Shown here piece after piece: positions 45,691-54,407 of a stretch of DNA of 64,000 nucleotides. The stretch is from an archaeon (GTDB lineage: Archaea > Nanobdellota > Nanobdellia > Pacearchaeales > JAPDKA01): assembly GCA_029258825.1 (NCBI GenBank), contig JAPDKA010000001.1:141002-205001 (forward strand). The letters run 5' to 3'. The translations under genes and the position numbers were made by a program. The stretch's first letter is position 1. Each line of letters opens with the position of its first letter. Under the pieces are notes generated by a model. That model was not told where the DNA came from. It made no database searches and saw only the letters and a program-made list of their open reading frames with translations.

Positions 45691-46026
45691 ATGGATGAAC
45701 AAACATTAGAATACATCTTACAAAATATTGTTGAATTTGTAGGAGGTTTAGCCGGAGGCACGTATGTTGGCTATACAAGTAGTAGGTCAAAAAAAGGAGT
45801 ATTCAATAAACCTGAATTAAGCAAGTTGGGATATGCAACTTTATCTAATTTTATAATGAATTTCATACAAATGGGATTAGCACATTTAGGTATAGGTCCT
45901 GAAACAACTATAATGAAAGCTACACAAGGAGAAATAGGAGGAATTATGGGGTGGTATGTTGGGTTCCATGTAGGAGGATTAATAGATAAAGTATTAGAGA
46001 AAATATATATAAAGAGTAAGACTTAA
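45691..46026 (+). CDS. Small glycine-rich hypothetical protein
   Basis: Intact 111-aa ORF with GGLAGGTYVGY segment. Confidence 0.4.
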   Translation: MDEQTLEYILQNIVEFVGGLAGGTYVGYTSSRSKKGVFNKPELSKLGYATLSNFIMNFIQMGLAHLGIGPETTIMKATQGEIGGIMGWYVGFHVGGLIDKVLEKIYIKSKT

Positions 46027-46196
46027 ATTTTTGTATTATATGGTACTAGAAAGTTCGAAAAGATTTGAGTTTTTACTCTGTATGTGAGGTTTCTTGAAAC
46101 AAAAAAGACATTGGGGTAAAACTTAAAAGTTGACTAATTATATGTTTGTCAAACTAAAGTAAAGTTTATTAATATATTTAAGATTACAAAATTAAA

Positions 46197-46523
46197 ATGG
46201 TTATTAAAGAAGGAGATATAATAATAGTAGATGATGTAAAATATGAGATTATAGGCTTAACTGAAGATATTGATAAAGTAGATGAAAATGGAAAAATCGT
46301 AGGAGAGCATTTAGCAATAGAGTTACATAGAATGGATAGCACATCTATTTTACCAACGCACTTATTAAAAATATATTATGATAGTGATAAAGTTGTGTTA
46401 TGTGAAATAACGACTGAGACTCAGGAAATAAAAGGGTTACGGCCTAAGAAAAAATTAAAATTTATTGTGCATAAAGAAATAAAGGTGATGACTTTCTCCG
46501 ATCTAAAAATTGAACATAAATAA
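46197..46523 (+). CDS. Hypothetical protein
   Basis: Intact 108-aa ORF starting near a TATA-like box. Confidence 0.4.
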   Translation: MVIKEGDIIIVDDVKYEIIGLTEDIDKVDENGKIVGEHLAIELHRMDSTSILPTHLLKIYYDSDKVVLCEITTETQEIKGLRPKKKLKFIVHKEIKVMTFSDLKIEHK

Positions 46524-46557
46524 ATCCATTTCTTATTTTAAAATTTTCACTAAAAAA

Positions 46558-47937
46558 ATGGAAAGACAGAAAAAACCTGTAAGAAGCATAAGCGGGGTAA
46601 CACCTCTTGCTGTGGTAATTAAGCCACGACCATGCCCTCATGGCTCTTGCATTTATTGTCCCACACTTGGAGTGCCTAAAAGCTACACACCAGAAAGCCC
46701 TGCGATAATTCGTGCAAGACAACTTAACTATGATGCTTATAAACAGGTAAAAGCAAGATTGAAAATACTAAAGCTGATGAAGCATCAAACAGACAAAATA
46801 GAGCTGATTATAATAGGTGGAACGTTTTTGGCATATCCAATACAATACCAATACAACTTTATAAAAAGATGTTATGATGCTTTCAATTGCAAAAAAGCTA
46901 AAACACTAGAAGAAGCAAAAACAATAAACGAAAACGCGAAACACAGGGTTGTAGCATTATGCATAGAGACAAGGCCTGACTATGCAAAACAGCAACACAT
47001 TAAACGCATGCTTGATTTTGGAACGACAAGAGTAGAGCTAGGTGTACAAACAATATACAACAACATTTACAGATTGATTAATAGAGGACACACCCTCAAG
47101 GAAGTTATTGAAGCAACAAGATTGCTGAAAGATTCTGGTTTTAAGCTAGGCTATCACATTATGCCAGGCTTGCCTGGAAGCAATATAAAAAAAGACATAG
47201 CGATGTTCAAAAAGCTGTTTAATGATGAACGGTTCAGGCCAGACCAACTAAAGATTTATCCAACACAAGTTATAAAAGGCAGCATACTTGAACAATGGTA
47301 CTGGCAAGGAAAATATAAGCCCTATTCAAAACAAGAGCTAATAGAATTGTTAACACGCTACTATGCTTTAACTCCAAGGTATTGCAGAATAATGCGTGTA
47401 ATGCGAGAAATACCTAAACAATGGTTAACTGCAGGAGTAATAAACATAAACCTACGTCAAGAGGTAGAAAAAGTAATTGAAGAAATGCAACTAAATATAA
47501 AAGAAATTCGTTATAGAGAGATCGGCCATTGTTTAATGAAAGGTAAAAAACCACAAGGAAGATTGAGATTAAAAATAACAAAATACAAAGCAAGCAAGGG
47601 CATTGAGTACTTTCTTGAAGTTGTGAGCGATAATGATGTGCTGTTTGGATTGTTACGCTTAAGGTTTCCATTCAAACCTTTTATACAAGAGCTAGAGAAT
47701 GCTGCAATAGTAAGAGAACTACATGTTTATGGCAAAGCTATAGAGATAGGCAAAACAGCTAATGCAGAACAGATTGCACAACACAAGGGAATTGGCAAGA
47801 TGCTAATGAAAAAAGCAGAGGAGATAGCAAAACAAAAGTATGATAAGATCGCTGTAATTAGCGGAGTTGGTGTGCGTAATTATTATAGAGCACTCGGCTA
47901 TGAATTAGGAAAATGGTTTATGATAAAAAAAATTTAA
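46558..47937 (+). CDS. elp3: Elp3 (radical SAM/GNAT tRNA U34 enzyme)
   Basis: RPCPHGSCIYCPTLG, IIIGGTFLAYPIQYQYNFIKRCYDAFN, CIETRPDY, C-terminal GNAT HKGIGKMLMKKAEEIA. Confidence 0.93.
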   Translation: MERQKKPVRSISGVTPLAVVIKPRPCPHGSCIYCPTLGVPKSYTPESPAIIRARQLNYDAYKQVKARLKILKLMKHQTDKIELIIIGGTFLAYPIQYQYNFIKRCYDAFNCKKAKTLEEAKTINENAKHRVVALCIETRPDYAKQQHIKRMLDFGTTRVELGVQTIYNNIYRLINRGHTLKEVIEATRLLKDSGFKLGYHIMPGLPGSNIKKDIAMFKKLFNDERFRPDQLKIYPTQVIKGSILEQWYWQGKYKPYSKQELIELLTRYYALTPRYCRIMRVMREIPKQWLTAGVININLRQEVEKVIEEMQLNIKEIRYREIGHCLMKGKKPQGRLRLKITKYKASKGIEYFLEVVSDNDVLFGLLRLRFPFKPFIQELENAAIVRELHVYGKAIEIGKTANAEQIAQHKGIGKMLMKKAEEIAKQKYDKIAVISGVGVRNYYRALGYELGKWFMIKKI

Positions 47938-49487
47938 GTTTGTTTTTTAAAATACAATTTTGAGTTGTCTGAAATCTTACTTTTACCTTTATCAATTTCA
48001 CTCCTTGTTATTTCTATACGCTCTTCCAATCGTGAAGCAACATCTGTAGGATCAAATAATAATGGAAATAAATGACCGTCTCTTTTACTAATACATTCTG
48101 GACAAAATGGAATACCATAAAATATAAGACCAAATTCTATTAAATATCTTTGTGTCGGTTTACCACAATATTCACAAATTAGGCTTTTGTTTTCAGAATA
48201 AGTTAACAGTTCTCCGATCCACCAATGAAATTTTTGCATTAAATCACAAGGGTTTAGTGTATATTCTAATTGGCTAGTTTTACCTTTCTTTTCTGCTCTG
48301 GCTTCTTCTTTTTTGAAAGAGAGATAAGAGTCAAGGAATGAAGAAAAAACATTCGAAAAAAGTCTAAAAGATTCTTCATTATGTTCTAAATAGTATAAAC
48401 TCTCTAAAAGGCTAGAGGGTAAAGTATCAATTGAACTTACTTTACCTATCTCGTATAAGTTTTCCTCAATTGGTTGGGGTGCTTTCAACCTTCTTAAGAT
48501 ACCATCCATACCTGCCAAAAGGATAGATGCAAATGCTAAGTAGGGATTGCAAGAAAGATCTGGAAATCTAATTTCAATTCTTGTAGTTTTTTCATCTTTT
48601 ATTGGAGGGATTCTTATTAATGCTGACCTGTTTGATTTACCATAAGCTATATATACAGGTGCTCCAAAACCAGGAACAAGCCTCATAAAAGAATTAACAG
48701 TAGGATTTGTAAAAGCTGTTAAAGATTTCGCATGAAATAAAATCCCTGCTATAAAATGTAAGGCAGTCTCGCTTAACTCTCCGTTATCGTAAAATAAATT
48801 TCTTCCATCCTTCCATAATGAAATATGAAGATGCATACCAGAACCATGAGTAGCATTTAAAGGTTTCGGCATAAAAGTAACTCTTAAACCATGCTTACGC
48901 AAAGATTCTTTAATAATATATTTGGCTATTTGCACATAACCAGCAGCATATGTCGGAGTAACAGGCTTTAAACTAATTTCATATTGACCGGGCGCAACCT
49001 CATGATGAAAGGATGAAGCTATAGCTGAGAGCGATCCAAAATCTAAAAATTGTTCAATTGTTATTGAAGCGTCTAAATAATAACTATTGTTTTTCCTAAG
49101 GTTTGGCTCTTTTGAATAGTTAGATACAAAAAATTCAAGTTCGCTTCCTACTTTCATTGTAGCTCCAAGCTTTTCCATGAGCAAATGTTCAGCTTTTTTA
49201 CAAATAGTTACAGGATCTCTATCAAACTCTTTACCATCAGGAAGAGTAACATAGCATAAAGATGCTTTCTCTCCAAGAAAGTTGTATAGCACTCTAGCAT
49301 GTATTTCATGATCGGTTAATACACGGATAGACAAATCACTATTTTGAATATCACACCATAAAGGAAGAGATGAGCCATCAATATTATGTTCTAATCTATT
49401 TTCATCAAACGAATAAATTTTTCTTAGTTCTCCTAAAGCATCTGTAAAAAACAACCACCTACCATGTTTTCTAATTGATGTGCCCAT
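47934..49487 (-). CDS. glnA: Glutamine synthetase-like protein with appended C-terminal Zn-ribbon-like segment
   Basis: GSELEFF, NATHGSGMHLHISLW, NPTVNSFMRLVPGFGAPVYIAYGKSNRSALIRIP; CEYC...CPEC at C-terminus; Met31 of the ORF preferred. Confidence 0.85.
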   Translation of the reverse strand: MGTSIRKHGRWLFFTDALGELRKIYSFDENRLEHNIDGSSLPLWCDIQNSDLSIRVLTDHEIHARVLYNFLGEKASLCYVTLPDGKEFDRDPVTICKKAEHLLMEKLGATMKVGSELEFFVSNYSKEPNLRKNNSYYLDASITIEQFLDFGSLSAIASSFHHEVAPGQYEISLKPVTPTYAAGYVQIAKYIIKESLRKHGLRVTFMPKPLNATHGSGMHLHISLWKDGRNLFYDNGELSETALHFIAGILFHAKSLTAFTNPTVNSFMRLVPGFGAPVYIAYGKSNRSALIRIPPIKDEKTTRIEIRFPDLSCNPYLAFASILLAGMDGILRRLKAPQPIEENLYEIGKVSSIDTLPSSLLESLYYLEHNEESFRLFSNVFSSFLDSYLSFKKEEARAEKKGKTSQLEYTLNPCDLMQKFHWWIGELLTYSENKSLICEYCGKPTQRYLIEFGLIFYGIPFCPECISKRDGHLFPLLFDPTDVASRLEERIEITRSEIDKGKSKISDNSKLYFKKQT

Positions 49488-49601
49488 TCTAAGTTTTTTC
49501 ACATTTAATTTTGGAAAAAAGTGAGGAAAAATTAATTTATAAAAGTATATCGGTATAAAAATTGAAAATTTTTTCAATTTAGCAAAAAATTTGACAAAAA
49601 A

Positions 49602-49616
49602 TGGAAAAATTTTCCA
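49602..49616. promoter_or_regulatory. Palindrome TGGAAAAATTTTCCA in glnA/Lrp intergenic; near copy at 49695-49707
   Basis: TGGAAAAATTTTCCA at 49602 and GAAAAATTTTCCA at 49695 in the divergent promoter region. Confidence 0.5.
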
Positions 49617-49729
49617 ATAAATAGAACAAATATAAATGAAAAAATATTTCGAAAAATTTTTAAAGTATATTTTTTAATAATTTTTTATAAAATAGAAAAA
49701 TTTTCCAAAAAAATGAAAAAAATAAAAAA

Positions 49730-50185
49730 ATGAAACAAATATTAGACAAAAAAGATTTGCAGATATTGTCTGAATTACTCGAAAATTCAAAGCAAACCAC
49801 ACACCAAATATCAAAAAAAACAGCGATACCAGTGACAACTGTACATAATAGAATAAAAAGGATGGTAAAAGAAGGGATAATTAAAAAGTTTACAGTTGAA
49901 ATAGATTATAATAAGATAGGAAAACCTATTGAATGTGTTATCCTTACGACGATTAGATATGACCAACCAAAAACAGATCAGAAAAAAATTGCAAAAAAAT
50001 TGTTAGATATCGGTATGGACGAGGTATCGATAGTTACAGGGAATATAGATATTATAGCTAAGAAAAGATTCAAAAATATAGAAGAGATGGAAAGATTTAT
50101 TTTAGGAAAGCTTAGAAATATAAAAGGTATTGATAAAACACAAACCCTGGTTGTATTGCATAAAGAATACACAACAAGATTGTAA
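49730..50185 (+). CDS. Lrp/AsnC-family transcriptional regulator
   Basis: LDKKDLQILSELLENSKQTTHQISKKTAIPVTTVHNRIKRMVKEGIIKKF plus RAM-type domain. Confidence 0.88.
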   Translation: MKQILDKKDLQILSELLENSKQTTHQISKKTAIPVTTVHNRIKRMVKEGIIKKFTVEIDYNKIGKPIECVILTTIRYDQPKTDQKKIAKKLLDIGMDEVSIVTGNIDIIAKKRFKNIEEMERFILGKLRNIKGIDKTQTLVVLHKEYTTRL

Positions 50186-50196
50186 AAACTTATGAA

Positions 50197-50269
50197 GGCT
50201 CCGTAGCTCAGTAGGTAGAGCGCCCGGCTGTTAACCGGGAGGTCGGTGGTTCAAGTCCACCCGGAGCCG
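50197..50269 (+). tRNA. tRNA-Asn (anticodon GTT)
   Basis: GGCTCCG...CGGAGCC, anticodon loop CTGTTAA, TTCAAGT T loop. Confidence 0.95.
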
Positions 50270-50293
50270 CTTCCAATTAAATCAGAACATAAA

Positions 50294-50545
50294 ATGAGCG
50301 AAAGAATTATAGAAAAACTTTGTAAATTAGCGTGTTTAGAATTAAGTGAAAAAGAAAAAGAAAAATTTGAAAAAGAACTCAACAAAGTTTTAGATGCATT
50401 TAACATTATAGATGAAATTGAAGTGTCAACAGAGCCAGCATTTAGACCCATAGAAGAAAAAAACAAACTAAGAGAGGATGTTGCTAACGCAACACACGAA
50501 TTTACTGAATTGAAAATACTAAAAGCACCAAAGACAATTGAATAA
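50294..50545 (+). CDS. gatC: Asp/Glu-tRNA amidotransferase subunit C
   Basis: IEKLCKLACLELSEKEKEKFEKELNKVLDAF...LREDV; ATG 50294 downstream of tRNA-Asn. Confidence 0.85.
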   Translation: MSERIIEKLCKLACLELSEKEKEKFEKELNKVLDAFNIIDEIEVSTEPAFRPIEEKNKLREDVANATHEFTELKILKAPKTIE

Positions 50546-50547
50546 AA

Positions 50548-51921
50548 ATGAAAGTACTAGAATTCTTGCAAAAAGTAAAACAAAATGAAATAAATATAGA
50601 GGACTACTTGAGCGAAATCGTACAGAAAGTAAGAAAGATAAACGATGAATACCATTATTTTAACAGCATTGTTGAAAATCCTAAACCAGAACATAAAGGA
50701 AAGTTATTTGGACTGCCAGTATCTGTCAAAGATTTAATTATTACAAAAGGAATTGAAACAACAGCAAGTTCAGATATACTAAAGGGATTTATTCCAAAAT
50801 ATGATGCAACTGTAGTTGAAAGATTAAAAAATGCTGGAGCAGTAATTATAGGAAAAACTGTATGTGATGCATTTGGATTTGGAAGTTTTAATCTTAACAT
50901 AGGAAAAAGTTTTCAACCACCTCTAAACCCGATAGATAAAAAACATGTAACAGGAGGTTCAAGTGGAGGAGCAGGAGGAATCACACAAAAAGCAGATTTC
51001 ACTCATGTAGCAATAGCTACATCAACTGGTGGCTCTATAGAATGTCCTTCAGCATTTTGCGGTGTTTATGGTTTTTGTCCAACATACGGTCTAGTAAGTA
51101 GATATGGACTTATTTCCTATGCAGACTCGCTTGATAAGATTGGAATAATTGCAAAATACATAGAGGACATAAAGCCTGTATTAAAAATAATTGCAGGTCA
51201 TGATGAAAAAGACAATACAAGTTTATCACAGCAAGTAAAAACAAAAGAGGTTGAATGTCTAAAAGTAGGAATAGTAACACAAGCCTTAGAAATCGTAAAT
51301 GAAGAAATAAGAAAAGCTGTAGAAGGCTGCATCAAAAAAATAGAAAAACATGCTGAAATAGTTGAAGTATCTTTACAAAAAGCAATGAAGTACGGAGTTG
51401 CGACATATTATATAATAGCAACTGCAGAAGCGTCAACAAACCTTGCTAGATATTGCGGACTAAGATTTGGTAGGAACGAAAAAATAGAATCAAAACATTT
51501 CAGAGAATACTTCGCAGAGATCAGAGGAAAATATTTTAGTGAAGAAGAAAAGCGAAGAATATTGCTCGGAACTTTTGTTAGGATGGCTGGATTTAAACAA
51601 CGATACTATGTAAAAGCAACCAAAATAAGAAAACTCGTAATCGAAGAGTATAAACAAGCATTCAACAAAGCAGATATTATCCTTACCCCAACTATGGCAA
51701 TATTTCCTCCAAAGATAGATGAAGTAGAAAAAATGGATATAATCGATATTTACAATTCTGATTTATTAACAATTCCGCCAAACTTAGCAGGAGTACCGCA
51801 CATAACAATTCCTGTGCAAACAAACAAAAAATTTCCAACAAGCATAATGTTATGTTCAAACCATTTAACTGATTATTGGTTAATAGATATAGCAACGAAA
51901 ATAGACAAATGGATAAAATAA
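50548..51921 (+). CDS. gatA: Asp/Glu-tRNA amidotransferase subunit A
   Basis: GLPVSVKDLIITKGIETTASS, TGGSSGGAGG, ATSTGGSIECPSAFCGVYGF amidase signature. Confidence 0.93.
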   Translation: MKVLEFLQKVKQNEINIEDYLSEIVQKVRKINDEYHYFNSIVENPKPEHKGKLFGLPVSVKDLIITKGIETTASSDILKGFIPKYDATVVERLKNAGAVIIGKTVCDAFGFGSFNLNIGKSFQPPLNPIDKKHVTGGSSGGAGGITQKADFTHVAIATSTGGSIECPSAFCGVYGFCPTYGLVSRYGLISYADSLDKIGIIAKYIEDIKPVLKIIAGHDEKDNTSLSQQVKTKEVECLKVGIVTQALEIVNEEIRKAVEGCIKKIEKHAEIVEVSLQKAMKYGVATYYIIATAEASTNLARYCGLRFGRNEKIESKHFREYFAEIRGKYFSEEEKRRILLGTFVRMAGFKQRYYVKATKIRKLVIEEYKQAFNKADIILTPTMAIFPPKIDEVEKMDIIDIYNSDLLTIPPNLAGVPHITIPVQTNKKFPTSIMLCSNHLTDYWLIDIATKIDKWIK

Positions 51922-51922
51922 A

Positions 51923-53314
51923 ATGACAGAAAAGGCTAAAATTGGATTAGAAGTGCATATTCAAATTAAAACAAAAAGTAAGCTTTTTTGTAGTTGCCCT
52001 TCTGGAAAAAGCGAAAACAATGTATGTCCTATATGTCTCGGAATGCCTGGAGCACTTCCAACCCCTAATAAAAAAGCAATAGAGTATGCAATAAGATTAG
52101 CTTTAGCGCTAAATTGTGAATTAGCAGAAAAAATTATATTTTGGAGAAAATGCTACTTTTATCCAGACTTACCCAAAAACTTTCAGATAACCCAGTTGGA
52201 GCCACCTCTTGCAAAAAACGGAAAACTCAAAATAGGAAAAAAAATAATTTACATAAGAGAATTGCATTTGGAAGAAGATCCTGCAAGTATAACTTATCCA
52301 GCAGATATTCATTCTTCAAGATACTGCATAGTAGACCATAGCAGAAGTGGTACACCATTAATAGAGCTCGTAACAGAACCTTGCTTTGATTCAGCGAAAC
52401 AGTGCAGATTGTTTTTAACAAAGTTGGTAGCGATCCTCAAATGTTTGAAAATCTTTGACGAATCATGCGTACTTAGAGTAGATGCTAACGTTTCTCTTAA
52501 TGGACCTCGTGTAGAAATCAAAAATATAGGCAGCATAAAAGAGGTTGAACGAGCGATCAACTATGAAATAATAAGACAAAAACACTTTGCAAAACTTGGT
52601 AAGCTTAAAAGAGAAACCAGGTTATGGGATAGTACATCAAAAACAACAAAGCCTATGAGAGAAAAGGAAACTGAAGAAGAGTACGGTTACATAGTAGAAC
52701 CGAATATTTCAGTAATAGAGATCACAAAAGAATTTATCGAAAAAATAAAAAAAGAGCTACCAGAGTTGCCAGACCAAAAAGCAGAAAGATTAATCAAACA
52801 GTATAAAATAAAACCAGAATTTGCTGAAATACTCTCACTTGATTACGATTTGTGTGAAATATTTGAAAACATAGCTACAGACATTTCACCAAACCTTGCA
52901 GCAAGTTTTTTATGTACAGAAGTGGCTGGAGCATTGAATTACGAAGAATTAGAAGCAAAAGCGATTTTGGATAGGACTGAAGAAATAAAGGAATTATTAG
53001 AAATGGTTGAAAAGAATAAAATTACAAGGAAGGCTGCAAAAAAGATTGTAGAGAAATTGATAAGTAAAAAGTTTTCTGTAAAGCAATTTGTATCTACACA
53101 GGATATGTATCTCGTTTCGGATGAGAAAAAATTGGAAGAAATATGTAAAAAAGTTGTAAAGGAAAACAAAAAGGCAGTAGAAGATTATAAAAATGGAAAA
53201 GAAAAAGTACTTCAGTTTTTTATTGGTACAGTAATGAAAATGACAAATTTTAGCGCAGATCCGCAACTTGTAAGGAAAATAATTTTAAGATTAATCGAAA
53301 ATTCTGCTAATTAA
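51923..53314 (+). CDS. gatB: Asp/Glu-tRNA amidotransferase subunit B
   Basis: IGLEVHIQIKTKSKLFCSC, CPICLGMPGALP, YFYPDLPKNFQITQ, RVDANVSL. Confidence 0.95.
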   Translation: MTEKAKIGLEVHIQIKTKSKLFCSCPSGKSENNVCPICLGMPGALPTPNKKAIEYAIRLALALNCELAEKIIFWRKCYFYPDLPKNFQITQLEPPLAKNGKLKIGKKIIYIRELHLEEDPASITYPADIHSSRYCIVDHSRSGTPLIELVTEPCFDSAKQCRLFLTKLVAILKCLKIFDESCVLRVDANVSLNGPRVEIKNIGSIKEVERAINYEIIRQKHFAKLGKLKRETRLWDSTSKTTKPMREKETEEEYGYIVEPNISVIEITKEFIEKIKKELPELPDQKAERLIKQYKIKPEFAEILSLDYDLCEIFENIATDISPNLAASFLCTEVAGALNYEELEAKAILDRTEEIKELLEMVEKNKITRKAAKKIVEKLISKKFSVKQFVSTQDMYLVSDEKKLEEICKKVVKENKKAVEDYKNGKEKVLQFFIGTVMKMTNFSADPQLVRKIILRLIENSAN

Positions 53315-53417
53315 AAAAATAAGGTTCGTTAGTTTTGGTAAACAGCCCAAACGACACATTTAAAAAGGTTTCGAAATATTTAAAAAGTAATTTAAAAATA
53401 AACCGAAAACTGTAAAA

Positions 53418-53993
53418 ATGGTAAAAAAAGAAAAGAAAAAGACAGGCAAAAAACTAAAATACAAAATACAGAATCTTGTTGCAACAGCATCGTTGGGCAA
53501 GGCTGTGCCACTTGTTAAGCTTGCGAGAACAAATCCAAATACAACATATAATCCAGAACAATTTCCAGGCCTTGTGTTAGGCATTGCAAAACCGAAAGCA
53601 AAAGTGCTTGTGTTCAGTTCTGGTAATTTGGTATGCACAGGAACAAAAAGTAAACAGCAAGTTAAAGAAGTAATAAAACAAGTTATTAAGCAATTACGCA
53701 AAGTTGGTGTTAAAGTTACAGAAGTGCCTGAAATCACAGTACAAAATATAGTGGCGAATGGTGAAATCAATATGAGTTTAAACTTGAATGAACTTTCGCT
53801 ACTTTTGGAAAATACAGAGTATGAACCAGAACAATTTCCAGGCCTAGTTTATAAATTAGACAGGCCTAATGCAACATTTTTGCTGTTTACTAACGGTAAG
53901 CTTGTGTGCACTGGCACAAAAAACAGAAAAGAACTAGAAGAAAGCATGCAGATATTAATAAAGCGTATCAAAGAGGTACAGAAAGGCAAGTAA
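53418..53993 (+). CDS. tbp: TATA-box-binding protein
   Basis: Two TBP repeats: YNPEQFPGLVLGI...GNLVCTGTKS and YEPEQFPGLVYKL...GKLVCTGTKN. Confidence 0.96.
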   Translation: MVKKEKKKTGKKLKYKIQNLVATASLGKAVPLVKLARTNPNTTYNPEQFPGLVLGIAKPKAKVLVFSSGNLVCTGTKSKQQVKEVIKQVIKQLRKVGVKVTEVPEITVQNIVANGEINMSLNLNELSLLLENTEYEPEQFPGLVYKLDRPNATFLLFTNGKLVCTGTKNRKELEESMQILIKRIKEVQKGK

Positions 53994-54278
53994 TTAAAGA
54001 GGTGGTAAAAAGCAACTTGAAATGTAGCTAATCTTTTTTATCCAATTTCCCAATTGATATAGCATATGCTTTATACCATGACATCCGTTATAAATAACGA
54101 CGCTTTTCTTATCAAGAAAAATGTACCAGTTAGCAGGATTGTATTGGCAAACCAATTTGTTCAAATCTGAAGAATAGACATGAATAGAAAGCTTGCTAGG
54201 ATAAACAGACACACGCCAGCTATCTTCTTGATATTTTCTTTTCAGCTTTCTGTGCTTAAGCTTTCTTTCGAGGCCCAT
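53994..54278 (-). CDS. Hypothetical small protein
   Basis: 94-aa ORF convergent to tbp. Confidence 0.35.
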   Translation of the reverse strand: MGLERKLKHRKLKRKYQEDSWRVSVYPSKLSIHVYSSDLNKLVCQYNPANWYIFLDKKSVVIYNGCHGIKHMLYQLGNWIKKISYISSCFLPPL

Positions 54279-54407
54279 AAAAAACCATAATGTATAAGGT
54301 TTAAAAACATTACTGTTTACTACTATAAAGTTGTTATATATAAATAGAGAAAAAAATAAATGTTAGAGTAAAGAAAAGTTTATTAATTCAAAATAGCAAA
54401 GCTAAGC

